Made by a program: the position numbers and the translations under genes. From positions 2,666,001 to 2,730,000 of the forward strand of contig NC_070559.1 of NCBI RefSeq assembly GCF_026914185.1: a DNA stretch of 64,000 nt. The letters run 5' to 3'. Each line of letters opens with the position of its first letter. Within the stretch, counting starts at the first letter, position 1. Under the pieces are notes generated by a model. The model had not been told where the DNA came from and ran no database searches. It saw only the letters and a program-made list of their open reading frames with translations. Source of the stretch: Puccinia triticina (lineage: Eukaryota; Basidiomycota; Pucciniomycetes; Pucciniales; Pucciniaceae). Positions 44,187 to 55,769 of this stretch are shown piece after piece.

Positions 44187-46920
44187 CTTTGGGTTATTTT
44201 CTGGTGAAAAAAGAGTTTCCAGGACAAAATAGACCTGCACATGGCACTGGGAGGTGGATACCCAATGAAAGGATCAGGGACCCGCACGCGGGTACTGGTT
44301 ACATACATTACTTCCAAATGTGTAACCATTGGCCATCTCAAGAGGAAAAGGTCAAACTTCTTGGAGGGACCACAGCATGATTGGATAGATGTATGAGCCA
44401 GCAAGTATACATACATTTTTTTTCTTTTTTTAAAGTGTAGCTTTGCCTGTGGCATTGCACACTATGAATATCATGATATCTACCTACAAGCATTTTATTT
44501 ATTTATGTTTTTAGTTTGTTTTTTCCATTACTTTTTTCTATGGGGACAAGTTCTATAGAGGATGGGGTAATCTTAACAACTAGGGACAATGAGTTGTGAT
44601 GTGGGTTTGTGGGGTAGATGGGGTGCAACCATTTTTCAGGTTGATTCAATTGGGTAACAGGTATTGAAATGGAAGAGTTTTATACATGTAAAGAGGACAA
44701 CTAATAAGTGGGTTGAAGGTTGAATGGGTGGTGTGTAGTTGTCCAAGCGCAGAAGTGGTAGTGGCCAGGGGTTGGGTCCACCGGGATTCAAACACCGGTT
44801 TGTTCAAAGTGATTATATTACTATGTTGTTGCAGGGGAGACACTAAGCTTCCTTGGGTGTTGGTTATTGCTAGGCCATCCGAGATTGGACCCTCAATACA
44901 TACCTATGAATTGGGGTGCCTGTATTACCCGGTGTTGTGGCTTTAAACTACAAAAGTGAATTTAGCAGACTGGTAGTGTGAATGAATCATATTTGTGCTA
45001 CACTACACTATTTTTGTAGGAACAGAGCAGCTTTTTGCACAGTTTTCCAATAGAAAAAATGTCTGTTAGATGAATTTAGCCGTAGCGCAGAGGGTTATGA
45101 CTGCGCTTCAGATTTTGGGAGGGGCAAGTAGTGAGAAGATTTGGCTAACAAGACAACTAGAGGCCAAAGCGGCTACGCCGCTGCAGGGTGCAAGCCCCTC
45201 AACCCTCTTTCCCACTGCTTGCCCCAGGCAAGCCCCTGCCTTCCCCCACGGCCACAGGCATCAAGCATCCCACTCAATTTGTGTGGGCCCTTTCAAGTCC
45301 TATGGAAACCCACTCCCGCCTCCCCTTCAAGGTGCACTGCTCCAACTTCTAGCCACTCCCACCATCTCAGCAGTGTAAAATGGTGCGGTGGGGTGTTGCT
45401 GGTGGGTATATAAAATATCTGCAGGTCTAGAATTCTGTGGATTTAAGAAAGTGGGATAAAGATAAAGTAAATACAATTAAGATAGTTTTTACCTAATAAA
45501 ACAGGAACTAAGGTAAAAGATGAGAAAAATTGAAACCAGAACCAAAAATACACACTAGGACTTTGAAGCTAATAATGAAATAGAAGTGGTTAGGTCTTTG
45601 AGAAAACAATGGTCAATAAGAAGGATAAATAGAAAAATGAAAGAACCTGTGAACAGCTAGCCTAGACTGAGGACCTCAACAACCTGTGAAAAGCTAGCCT
45701 AGACTGAGGACCTCGACAAGCAATCCGGGGATACAACAATGGTTTAAGTTTATTGACCGCAGGTTGAAGAATTGTGGTTGAGATGAGGAAGAAAGGATTG
45801 GATGAATGGTCAACAGGGTCCGACTCCTGAAGAGGATGGTCAACTGCTCTACAAATAGAGCATGAGCACTTGTAACTCTCTTGACGTTATCGTAGTAGCC
45901 TTGCGCCGCATCGTCCTGTGCGCACAGTGACCGCAAACCATGAAGGACCGCACTTTGACTGCAAACCTTAAGATGGAGACCAAGAATTCCAACAAGTAGC
46001 AGGTACCCACTGTGCTGCACTGAAACTGCACTTTTGCCAGCGCAGAATGAGCAAGAGCCTTTCAAATATTGTGAGTCCATGTTATCTACCAAGAAAATAC
46101 TTCCTGGAAAAGAGCTCCCCAACCCTATGATGATATGCTTTTTGTAAAAACAAAAACAGGAAAGAAAAAGTTTCACTACATAGATGACACATAATTTCAG
46201 CCCACTAATCATCATCTAACCTATTTGAATCAAGTACAACTATCTGCAGAGGAAAAAGGGGCTGTTTGATAGTCCAGCAGGAGCAGAATCACAGCTAAAA
46301 AAATTCAATGCAAATTGATTGCAGGAAATTTTCATCAAGAATAAATTAGATGGCATCTTGCTAGTATGCCAAGATTGGCCAGGTTTTTCACTTCAAGGTG
46401 GTTTGTCAAGTAGTCATCTCTATTAGTGGGCTATCTCTGATATCCTTGAGGCTTATGGTACTTCTGAAAGAAATCAAGTATCTTCCAAAAAGCTGTTCAA
46501 AATAAAGCATGTTGGTCATCAGAAATTTTTTGGTTTGACTGAAATGGAAGCCATGCAGTAGACAAACAAGGGTCAAGACCAGAGGGTTTGATATTCCAAT
46601 GCTCAGTAAAGACAAGACAGCTGAATAAACTTGAGGACATAATTGCAAAGTTTGTGTAATCCTGTCACCAGGTACCCAATTAGGAGAAGAGGTTGTGAAT
46701 TTTGATTGAAGGAGCCATTCCAAGTTTCAATCCAAGAGATCTAATGCAAAAACAAATTGATGTCAAAAAAACTAGCCACACTGTATCTTGGTTTGTCTTT
46801 CATTTTTTGATATCCATAAATCTTTAATCAGTTGATTAGTTCCTGACTTAACTGGGATTCTCTCAACCCACCCAATTCTTCTGGAAGTGAAATTGATGTA
46901 TAAGCCAAAAAAAAACTCAG
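44187..46920. other. Intergenic AT-rich region with tRNA-like fragments
   Basis: No gene is supported. A T-arm-like GGTGTTTGAATCCCGG (minus strand, ~44780-44800) and a D-arm/A-box-like GTAGCGCAGAGGGTTATGAC (plus, ~45076) look tRNA-derived but incomplete. A 37-bp tandem duplication is listed separately. Confidence 0.5.
45644..45717. repeat. 37-bp perfect-length tandem duplication
   Basis: Two adjacent copies, 45644-45680 and 45681-45717, start AACCTGTGAA and contain GCTAGCCTAGACTGAGGACC. They differ at two positions. Confidence 0.95.
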
Positions 46921-47227
46921 ATTTTATGAACAAACATGAAGAATTGTGGTTGCTTCACCAGGAAAAATCAATGTCCACTAATTGATTGTTTTTAATTCAA
47001 TCTTTCAACATTGATGAATACTGCAGTCATATTACACCAACCCTGAAGTCAAGCTTCTAATAATCCACTTCAGCTGCTTTCTTCAAAATCTACAGGCGGA
47101 GAGGATCTGTAGGAGAGAGATGAATTCCAAGAAATTTCAGAGGGCCCAAAGACTGCATATAACCCAAATACCCACAAGAAAAATAAAGATCCTAGGGTTT
47201 AAATAGCAGAGGAGAACCTCAGTGGAT

Positions 47228-47320
47228 ACCCCCTTGGTAGCCTAGTGGTTAAAATGTCAGTTTACTCTGCTCCCTTTCCTGTATTGTCACAAGTTCCATA
47301 TAGCTAACCTGTGTTCAATT
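47228..47320 (+). other. tRNA-derived sequence upstream of secreted-protein gene 1
   Basis: An A-box-like TGGTAGCCTAGTGGTTAAAA at ~47234 and a B-box-like GTGTTCAATTCTC at ~47310 are spaced like a tRNA with a long variable region. No acceptor stem pairing is evident. The paralogous position upstream of gene 2 (48662-48755) has TAGCATAGTGGTTAAG and GTGTTCAATTCAC. It looks like a SINE-type head carried along in the duplication. Confidence 0.5.
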
Positions 47321-47421
47321 CTCATTGCTTGCTAGACATCTTTCTTTCATCAGGCATAATTAGATCCCACTTGTCTCATCAATAACAAAGATCCCCAGTA
47401 TATTATACACTAAATCAAGTC

Positions 47422-47670
47422 ATGTTCCAGCGTCCTGCCCTTCTGATTCTGATTGGTGCTGCGTTCCAATCACTTGTATTGGCTTCTCCTGTGCACACTT
47501 CTGGTTCTGCAACCCCAACCAGCCCCACCATACCTGATCTGGTGTACTTTGGCAACCCCCATCCTGGTGGAAAAAGCAAGCTTGATGTCCATTTCTGTAT
47601 TGGAAAAGACCCAGATTCCAGCATCCTTGATATAATACATGCAACACCAGACTCTATACACATTATTTGA
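47422..47670 (+). CDS. 82-aa secreted protein, paralogue 1
   Basis: Single-exon frame from ATG 47422. Residues 1-22 form a signal peptide (PALLILIGAAFQSLVLASP, cleavage probably after ALAS-type residues). The mature ~60 residues begin with a Ser/Thr/Pro stretch (TSGSATPTSPTIP), then GGKSKLD and a single cysteine, and end in SIHII. There is no known domain. Paralogue 2 has exactly the same length with a conserved signal peptide and C-terminus. In the stretch encoding ALLILI nearly every codon differs only at a synonymous position between the copies, so the protein has been kept under selection. Candidate secreted effector; function unknown. Confidence 0.62.
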   Translation: MFQRPALLILIGAAFQSLVLASPVHTSGSATPTSPTIPDLVYFGNPHPGGKSKLDVHFCIGKDPDSSILDIIHATPDSIHII

Positions 47671-48891
47671 TGATAATAAAAAAAATTGATAATAAAAAAT
47701 TGAGGTAATCAAGAACAAAAAGAAAACAAAAAAGAAAAGGAAAGATAAAAAATAAAAAATACACACAAATTCAAAAGGAAGGGGCAAAAGCCCTGACCTT
47801 TTGATAAATTCAACTGATTCTCAGATTATTAGTTTTTTTGTTTTAGTAATTAGTGCAAAAAAAATTGAGCATGCACTAACTGTGAAGGAGATGGGTTGGG
47901 AAATTTGAGACAATTTTGTGGATGCTCAATGTGTTCCTAGGAGGTCTCAGATTCCAGCCCAACTGATAGAAACTGGTGATGATGATGAGGAGATTGGAGG
48001 GGACTCACAAAGTAACAGCATGAAAAAAGGGTGATGAGAAGGAAGAAAGAAGGGGGTTTGAGGGCAAAAAGCTTTGGCAAAATTAGGAAAAGAAGAAGAT
48101 GGGGATGAGAAAAGGAAGAAGAAAAAAATGATTGGGTATGGGTTGCCTACAAAAAAAAAAACAGAAAGCATAGAAGATCAAGTAGAGAGTGAAGCAGAGT
48201 CAAGCTCAGTTAAAGAGATTATGGCTTTTGAATAATTGACAAGAGCACCAGGAAACTTTTTTTTACTTCATAGGTTGGACTTCCCAGATGAACTACCCTC
48301 AACAAGCCTAATTATGCTGGCATTGCTACAATATTACTTGGATTTTGAGAAAGAAAATGAACATTTGAGGTTGCTTCACCAGGAAAAGCCCATGCCCACT
48401 TGATTATTATAATGGAATATGTGAAGATTGGTTACTGCTACACTCATATCACACTGCCCCTGAAATCCAGCTTTTAATAATCCACCGGCTTCTTTTTTGA
48501 ACTATAAAGGTGGAGATGAGTTTATTTTACTATAGGAGAGAGGTGCATTCCAGGATAGTTGGGAGGGCCCAAACAGCAAATATTTTAGCCCATATACCCA
48601 CCAGCAAACAGCCGGATATCCTAGGGTTCAAATAGCATAAAAGAACCTCAGAGGATATGTCCTTGGTAGCATAGTGGTTAAGAAGTCAGTTCAATCTGAT
48701 TGCCTTTCCTGCATCATCCAATGTATTTCTCAGCTGACCTGTGTTCAATTCACATTGATTGTTAGACCTTTTCCTCTCATCAAGCCCAGCTAGATCCCGC
48801 TTGTCTCAGTGACAACAAAGCTCCTCCGCAAGCATACACCATTGGAACCGTGACTGCAACACACAAACCAGGCTCAAATCTAGACCAAGAC

Positions 48892-49140
48892 ATGTGTCAG
48901 AAAGCTGCACTCCTAATCCTCATCAGTGCCACGTTCCAGTCACTTGTGATGGCTGCCCCTCTGCCCTTATCTGGAGATCCGGTCACCATAACCAGCCCCA
49001 CCAAACCAGAGCTCCCCTTGGAAATTGACGAAGTTGGTGGGAGGTGCCAATGTGTAGTCCCATGCTGTGTCAGACCATGTCCAGATTGCAATGGCCTGGA
49101 TCCCATACTGGGAATCCCTGGTTCCATACACATGATATGA
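48892..49140 (+). CDS. 82-aa secreted protein, paralogue 2, cysteine-rich
   Basis: Start at ATG 48892; an in-frame GTG further upstream would add residues before the signal peptide and is not used. Signal peptide residues 1-22 (AALLILISATFQSLVMAAP). The mature part shares the SP-T-P core, a GG pair and the terminal SIHMI with paralogue 1. It differs by a compact cysteine cluster, GRCQCVVPCCVRPCPDC, giving seven cysteines where the other copy has one. The 3' flank (GGGCAAAAGCCCTGACC) is nearly identical between copies. Candidate effector; no function can be assigned. A role for the cysteine cluster in disulphides or metal binding is inference. Confidence 0.66.
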   Translation: MCQKAALLILISATFQSLVMAAPLPLSGDPVTITSPTKPELPLEIDEVGGRCQCVVPCCVRPCPDCNGLDPILGIPGSIHMI

Positions 49141-49459
49141 AGATACCCAAACATAGTTGAATTACTTAATAAGCAAAAAAGGGAAAGAAAGAAAAAAAAA
49201 CAAGACATAAAACTACATAAAATCACTTGCAAAAGGAATGGGCAAAAGCCCTGACCTTTTGATAAATTCAACTGATTCTCAGATTATTCATTTGCTCTTT
49301 TTTGGTAATTAGTGCAACAAAATCAAGCATGCACCAGCTGTGGAGACGTGTGGGGCAATTTTAGACAATTTGGGGGCACTCAAGGTGTTGCTAGGAGGTC
49401 TCAGATGCAAACCCAGCTGATGGAAGCTGGTGAAGATGAGGAAATCTTCCTTGGTGATC

Positions 49460-50183
49460 AACTTATCACTAGACTGAGCAAATGGGTTTAAATGAGTTTT
49501 CAGTTCAAATATACTAAAGGGGAGATTTTTACAGACAAGATGAAGCAGGAAAAGGGGGTAAGTGTGAGGCAGTTAAGAAAGTATCTGGCTAGAGGTGTGA
49601 GAGTGGGGGCGGGAAGCAGATGGGGGTACACATAGTAGCAGGGTGAAAACAGAGGAATAAACGGCGTTCGGACGGGACACACTAATAGCAACAGCAGCGG
49701 CAACAGGAGCAGGAGGAAAACAGGGGGGTCAGGAAAGGAAGACACGATGATGGAGCGGCGTACAAATAAATCGACGGGGAAGAAAGAGTGCAGACGAGAC
49801 GCGGGGCACGCGGGGGACAAGGAGGGGCGTGGAGCAAGCGATGAAGGCTGGGCGGGAGGCTGGGATAAAAAACCCCATGGGTCAAAGGAGAGAGAGATCG
49901 AGACTCGTGGCGGATACGTCGATCGATGATATATGTGCGTGCTGTCGTCCTACATCCTGTTCGTGATATCGGGCCTCCCCCTCCTCCCATCTCCGTCACA
50001 CAGCTATTGAGCACCAAAAAGAAAAAGAAAATGGAGGAAAAGGCGGCGAAGGAGGGCCACGCTTTCTTTCTTCGTCGGAGACTTGAGAAAACATGGTGTC
50101 TCGTGCGACACATGGAAGGAGGGAGGTCAGAAGTGTTCACAGTTTGAAGTTGGCTTTGTTGTGGGGAGGGGGCGAAAGAAAGA
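49460..50183. other. RBR gene 3' flank
   Basis: AG-rich sequence without a supported gene. Long minus-strand frames here are low in complexity (Ser/Pro/Leu runs) and continue in other phases over the RBR exons, so they are treated as chance frames. Confidence 0.6.
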
Positions 50184-52369
50184 TTAGCGGGCGACTCGGC
50201 CGGCAGGGTGGGGAAAAAGGGAAGACGCACTGTTCCAGAACACCCGACCGTCTTGGTAATCCCTCGCAGTCTCCTCGAGCATGATCTCGTTCCTCTTGTG
50301 CACATAGACCTGAAACCAAAGTCCTCACCAAATCAGCCTGATGTGAAGAGAAGGAGGGGGTTGGGGGGGGTGACAAAGCAGACGGACGGTTTTGTCGGTG
50401 ACTTTCTGGCGGAGTTCGGCGATTGTGTCGGCCTCGATGGGCGACTCCAGGAGTCCGGAGAGGTCTTCGACGGCCTGTTCGAGATCACTGGAGAGAAACA
50501 GGGTTAGTGTTTTGGGAGGATGACGAGGGGGGAGGGTGGGGAGGGGAGTACCGTTGGTTGTCTTCGAAGAGCGCGGTGAAGTTGTTCCTCTCGAGATAGA
50601 AGGCCATCGCATAGGTCCACTTCAGCGTCGTCCGACACACGCTCAAGGTCTCTACTGCCTTGTTCAGGAACTGCACCTCGATCCAGCTCAGGTTCGAGGC
50701 GTGCTGGATCTCCTCCATCTTCTTCTCCGTCTTCGCGTGCAACTCCTTGTCTAGCCTCAACGATGTCTCGTGGTTTGCAAACCGGTTATAATACTTTGTG
50801 TTTCGTCATCCAAACAAATTTGTTAGTTAGACGGGCTCCAGAAAGAGAGTGTGTATGTTTGTGCGGGGACGCAGAGAGCTTACATGTAAGTATCTTTCGA
50901 GGGAGGCTCGAGACTTGGATTGTTGGTCTTTCCCAACCTCGTCCCGCTCTTCAAATCTGTTACAGCTGTACCAAGCGGTGCCATGGTCGGCCCAAAGGCC
51001 GGTACAGACCCAACAGAACTCATGCTTGCACTTCTTGCAAGTCATATGCTAGAAAAAGAGGAGTGAGTTTGATGAGCCATTCGGGCATGTAGGTTGACGG
51101 ACGTACATTGCAGCCCCCGTTCTTCTCGATGGTCGAGTGACACTTCGTGCATTCCTTGGTGTTTGCCGAGATCCAGTTCGCCGTCTCACTATCATCCTCG
51201 CATTTCTGTAACCAGAGCTTGACGATGGGACATATGCAGGGCTGATGATCTGCCAACGAACAACCAAAGCAGAATCTGGAGTTATGATGGTTAGTAGTCT
51301 GGCCAGCGAGCTGGGTGAGTGATGTATGAGCATACCTTTGGCCACAGAGACAGGTGACGCTGGGAACGACGGTGTCGAGGCTCTTCTTGGAGACATGACA
51401 CTCGATGGTGTAGATGCAGTTCGGGGCGGGGCAGAACTTGAGCGCGGGATTATCGTCGACAAAGGTGCGGTTGAGGAGGGTTTGGAAGCGGGCCATGAGT
51501 TTGTCGGCCTCGGGCAGACTAGCGTCCCTAGCGGTGAGCAGGTTGACAATCGTATTTTCGTCCACAATCTGCTTGCATTCGGACTCCATGCATTCGATCG
51601 TCCGCGACTCGCCCTCCTTGATCTTCGCCTCAACGTAGAACGTATAGCAGTCTCGACAGAACTCGTGTTTGACTGACTGCGAGCCGCCGCTGCTGGCCGG
51701 CGCCCCTTTGTCTTTCGGCAAGGGCGGACAGGAGGGCAGGTAGATCGTGTCCTGGCCGGGCTCGTTGTTGAAGCAGATCTGGCATTCAAATTGCGGCGTA
51801 GAGCGTGTCCGGCGCTTGGATGACGAAGGTTTGTTGAGCTCGAGGTCGGTCCTGATTCCGACGTCTCGGAAGACTTTCTCTGGTGAATCCTACGGAGGAA
51901 GAATGAATGAGGTATCAAAAAAAGTGCGAAACAGGAGGGCCCAGGGTGGAGGAGGCAAGTACCATGTATTTTTCCATGAGAAGGTCCTTGTTCCAGCCGA
52001 AGTATCGGAGGACGAGGGCGGCATCCTTCCCGGCGATTCCGATGATTCCGGCGACATGTTCGACTTCCCTGACCTGACGCTGGGTGAGTTCGGATTCGTC
52101 GAGGACGCTGAATTCGACCTGGTAGAGGGGTTTGGTGGGCTGGGTGGCCATGGGCACCATGTTGAAGCTGGATGATCCGTCGCCGTCATCTGAGGAGGGG
52201 TCGTTCGAGTCTAAGTCGATTGCTATCAAGAAGCCGTTCCCGATAGGATGTGTTTTGGTTAGCAGCGGCAGGAGTGGGGGGCGGATAAGGGTAGCTTACC
52301 GTCTTCGTCGTCTTCGTAGCCTTCGGTGCTGTCGTAATCCAGTTCGATGTCGCTGGTATCAGAGGACAT
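50184..52369 (-). CDS. Ariadne-type RBR E3 ubiquitin ligase
   Basis: RING-between-RING ligase of the Ariadne (ARI1/HHARI) class, which passes ubiquitin from an E2 through its own cysteine to substrate. Exons (minus): 52369-52300, 52222-51963, 51889-51336, 51275-51107, 51048-50884, 50793-50552, 50487-50388, 50309-50184; 1686 nt, 561 residues. An acidic N-terminus precedes a UBA-like segment ([17 protein letters not shown], about 90-110), then RING1 starting CQIC (146-149), IBR (WCPAP-type FCPAPNC, CLCGQRFCFGC) and RING2 ([22 protein letters not shown]) with catalytic Cys350. A four-helix Ariadne domain follows ([14 protein letters not shown] ... [12 protein letters not shown]). RING1 has an ~18-residue insert ([15 protein letters not shown]) between the second zinc-ligand pair. 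The donor of intron 7 (GTCCGT) is atypical, so the last exon is least certain. Confidence 0.92.
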
Positions 52370-52418
52370 GGTATGTTTGGAGAGTTGGTTGCTGTTGGCT
52401 TGGCGTGGAGATATATTC

Positions 52419-52443
52419 GGATGGATGGATGGATGGATGGATG
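52419..52443. repeat. (GGAT)n microsatellite
   Basis: Six consecutive GGAT units, followed by degenerate GGTGGATGGTGGAT copies to ~52485, lie immediately upstream of the RBR start codon (in its promoter or 5' untranslated region). Confidence 0.9.
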
Positions 52444-52499
52444 GTGGTTGGTGGATGGTGGATGGTGGATCTGGTGGTGGATGGAAAGATGGAGGCTGA

Positions 52500-53716
52500 T
52501 GGAGGGAGACCCGGGTGGGGGCTAAGTGCATACTCCTGCACTGCCTAAGTCCATACCACCCAACAGGCTCCGGTCATTCAAGGATCTTCTGCAGACTTCC
52601 TCATCACTTGATCATTCACTTCTTTCGACTTTGGCTGCTCCTCTGATGATCTGCCATCACAAACTATGTAGACAGAGCTGGATGAAATGCAAGAGATTTG
52701 ACTCTGACTGCAATGAAAACGGGGGGCACAAGCAAACTTATAAGAATAACACATTTCAAAAAGAGAAGAGATGTGTGTTTCTTCTTTTATTAATGTAGGC
52801 TCCTCCATTGGACAACAAGTGTCACTGTGTGTGTACAATCATTAAAAGCTCCATTGGTCAAATAGCCGGCTGGCTTCTTGATATGCCCTCTTCAACCTGG
52901 TTTTCTGTGAGGTATGGGTCACAGTGATTTTTATCATGGATTGGCGGGCCCGCTCCGGCATCAGGAGCAAGATTGTAGTGCAGTACTGTTGCTAACACTA
53001 CCAGGATTCTCTGGTAGGTGTTACTGAACGTCCAATAACGTATATGGAGCATCCTGCAATGTAAATGCATATGCATATATACATTTAACTTCTTAAAACG
53101 GCAGGTGAAAACCAGACATTGATTCAAAAGGAACCAAATCTAAAAGGACAAAATAGGACAGCTTTCTGTAGATGCATAGTACATCTCTTGTGCACCTTTG
53201 ATGTTGGCTGAGATGCTACAATTTCCACTACAACCTGTTGACCATGTCCAGCATTTACCACAAGCCAAATAGTGCTGCTGCCAAAAAAGCTGTACAATGT
53301 ACATACCTGCATTCATCAAACAGATTCAATCAGTTTTCCCACCTTGGGCAAGATTTGTGGACTGCAGGCGTGTTTTGCTTTGATTACCACACTCCACAGC
53401 TTGGTTATATCCCAACACCCTTCTCACCTTGTGAGAACAGTACCAGTCTCCTGGGTTGGTATTCTCACAAATCTATCTTGCTATTGAAGAGATGCTACTA
53501 TATTAATTCAAGGAGAGCCTGTGTGACACTGAAAGAAAAAATAAAATAAGAGAGTAAGGGCTTGAAAAGAGAGTTATCATTTCAACAAGTTTTTTTTATA
53601 TCAGCTGGTCTTGTAAGCTCTTGGAATATTGAAGGGTTCTTGACCTGAAATTCCTTCCAGCCAGTTGATGCATCTGAAGTCCACCTTAATTGATCATCCT
53701 TTCATTTAAAAAGTGG
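52500..53716. other. Intergenic between RBR and RING-H2 genes
   Basis: No gene is supported. A minus-strand frame at 52858-53127 (contains TYQRILVVLATVLHYN) has no family features and is not called. Confidence 0.5.
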
Positions 53717-54713
53717 TCAGAATGTATTCCTTCCTCCCTCAAATTTCTGGAAATAACTCACATTTGATGAATAGTTTCTTATGCGACGTATTCTTTCAAC
53801 TATGCCATACCTGATTTTCAATCTTGCCCCTTCAATTGATAAGTTCCAGTAGGTTGGAAGAGATTTATCTTTTACCCTGCAACAAGGACATACATAGGTG
53901 TATTCATGCCAAGTAGATATGCAACTTTTATGAAAAGTTTGTTGGCATTTTAGACATTCTGTGACTTCATCAGCTGAATTGGTGACTTGATCATCTGAAA
54001 TTTTTGAATTTTCATGCAAAACCTCAAGGCAAATTGGACATATACTATCTTCTTTCAGCTGGACCTATCAATTAACAGGCAACCAAAAAGAATCAACTTG
54101 TCAATCCTTGTGATAAAATGAAAGCTTTGAATTAATTTTTGATCTCACCTTACATGTGTATCACATTTTGGTATTGACTAGCATGGAGTAAATTTAACCA
54201 TAGTCACCATAGACAATTGATTATTTCCTGATCAATGAAAGAGTGGGAAGGTATCTCATCCATACTATTCATCTGAAAAACCAGTTACCCACATGTTTTA
54301 ATAGATTAGATTCTTCTGCATTTTGAGCCAACCCAAAGCAATGAGATAGATAACTCACAGAAATTTCTGGCAGGGCAAGAAGTTGCTGTTCTATTGATTC
54401 TAAGGCTGTAAAAATGCAAGAAAACTGGTCAGTGCAGACTTGAGTTTTAAATATTACAGAAATTTACCCTCAATGAGTTGTCCATCAGATGGACAACTTT
54501 GAATTAACTCATCCACAGAAATCAAATCAGGCTTGGGCTGCTTAAAGCATTTGCTGAACATTGATGTACATGATTGGCCACAATCTTGAATATTACAGAA
54601 GCATGCTGGATGTGTGGCAACCAATATTGCTGCTTGTAAGACCTGTAAATAGATAAGTGACAATTGAGTTTGGTATGTTGATATTCCCATTAATTGAAAT
54701 GTAATATCTCACC
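53717..54713 (-). CDS. RING-H2 finger protein, 5' end incomplete
   Basis: Exons on the minus strand that join in phase: up to 54713 (5' limit unknown, open back to ~54830), 54642-54468, 54405-54359, 54064-53717. The C-terminal exon has CPICLEVL, then ECLKCQQTFHKSCISTW and CPCC, i.e. C-x2-C ... C-x-H-x2-H/C ... C-x2-C of a RING-H2 finger, suggesting E3 ubiquitin-ligase activity. The upstream exon is cysteine-rich (FCNIQDCGQSCTSMFSKCF). No ATG was found in frame for the first exon, so at least one further 5' exon must exist, or the gene is a fragment. The spacing between the second and third zinc ligand pairs includes a polar insert (NSKISDDQVTNSADEV). Introns are GT-AG. Confidence 0.55.
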
Positions 54714-54829
54714 ACAATAAGTCTCAAGCTGTGAACTAGTGAGTTGGTAGAGTATATCCTAATATGATTCAAATATTTGAAATGGATTGAAGACTTTCTC
54801 CCAATTAATATATTTAAATCAAGCTATTA

Positions 54830-55653
54830 CATTTTTATTCCCATCATACCAAACTTGAAACCCCTTACATTCAAAAATTAATCTTCAGCATTGGACAACA
54901 TTGCTGTGACTTGTGTGATCTTGGAAAAACATTCCTCAAACAGACCCTTAGAGCCCCACCAAGCCTTTGATTGATCAAACTCGCCCAAATACATCATTTT
55001 GGAATTTCCCAGTTTCAGAATTTTCCTTTCCCTTCCCTGTCACTCCTTTCAATCTCTCTCACTTCCTCCTCTCCCTCCAGATTAAATGTGAAACTGATCA
55101 CCTTTTTTAACACCTGATCTTATCCTCTCAGAGATGCCTTTGAATACTTGATTCATTCCACATAGATAGCAACTAATCTTCATCTCTCTGTGCCTGTTCC
55201 CTTAGGTCACTCATAAAGCCTCTTCTAGTGTGCACTGTGAGAGATTTTCCGCCATAAAAGCTATCAGACTAGCGCTGTTTGAGAGAGAATTAATTTCTTT
55301 CAGCCCCCAGATTTTCTCTCAATACTTTGTTGTCACCTCATCCTCTCTGGCCTTGAAACCTATCTTTCTATTCAATCATCATTGGCTGGAAATTAGAAAA
55401 GAGCTTCTAACCTGGATTTGTTTCTGATTAATTATGAATCCATGGGTGAAGGATTCCATCCGCAGAAACATGTCTGATCCCCTAGGAATTTGACAGCAAT
55501 CTAAGGGCAGGGAAAAAAATCAAAATGTGTTAGATTGAACTGGCCCTGAAGCAAGGAGATAAACAAAACCTCTCTAATTCTGAAAAAGGAGGGTGTTGCA
55601 AGGATACAAATGAACAGAGTTGGAGTCTCTTGCAAGGTTTGCCTTGGAGCACT
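54830..55653. other. Intergenic, AT-rich
   Basis: CT-rich segments at 55020-55090, and otherwise no recognisable gene or repeat. Confidence 0.5.
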
Positions 55654-55769
55654 CACTGTGGAAGAAAAAACTCAAGAAACTGCTGTCAGTTGACATACAA
55701 TATTAAAGAGGTGCCTTTGTAATATTGCATGTCAACTGGCAGAAGTTTCTTGAGTTTTTTTTCACAGTG
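55654..55769. mobile_element. 116-bp CACTG-ended MITE, nearly a complete palindrome
   Basis: CACTGTGGAAGAAAAAACTC (55654 onward) pairs with GAGTTTTTTTTCACAGTG ending at 55769; the arms continue through AGAAACTGCTGTCAGTTGACAT and AATATT. The arm sequence is the same family as the ends of the 42905-44186 element. A target duplication is not evident. Confidence 0.8.

Larger units (their letters stand above)
46925..49450 (+). repeat. Tandem segmental duplication carrying two secreted-protein genes
   Basis: Unit 1 (~46925-48000) and unit 2 (~48350-49450) are alignable from ~500 bp upstream to ~300 bp downstream of the coding frames; the coding starts are 1470 bp apart. Shared blocks include GGTTGCTTCACCAGGAAAA, a TCCTAGGGTT..AAATAGCA block, CCTTGGTAGC.TAGTGGTTAA, and the 3' block GGGCAAAAGCCCTGACC. 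Divergence is substantial, so the duplication is not recent. Confidence 0.85.

Noticed and set aside
49682..50305. 207-codon minus-strand frame downstream of the RBR gene
   Set aside because: Out of phase with the last RBR exon, which it overlaps, and dominated by Ser/Pro/Leu low complexity.
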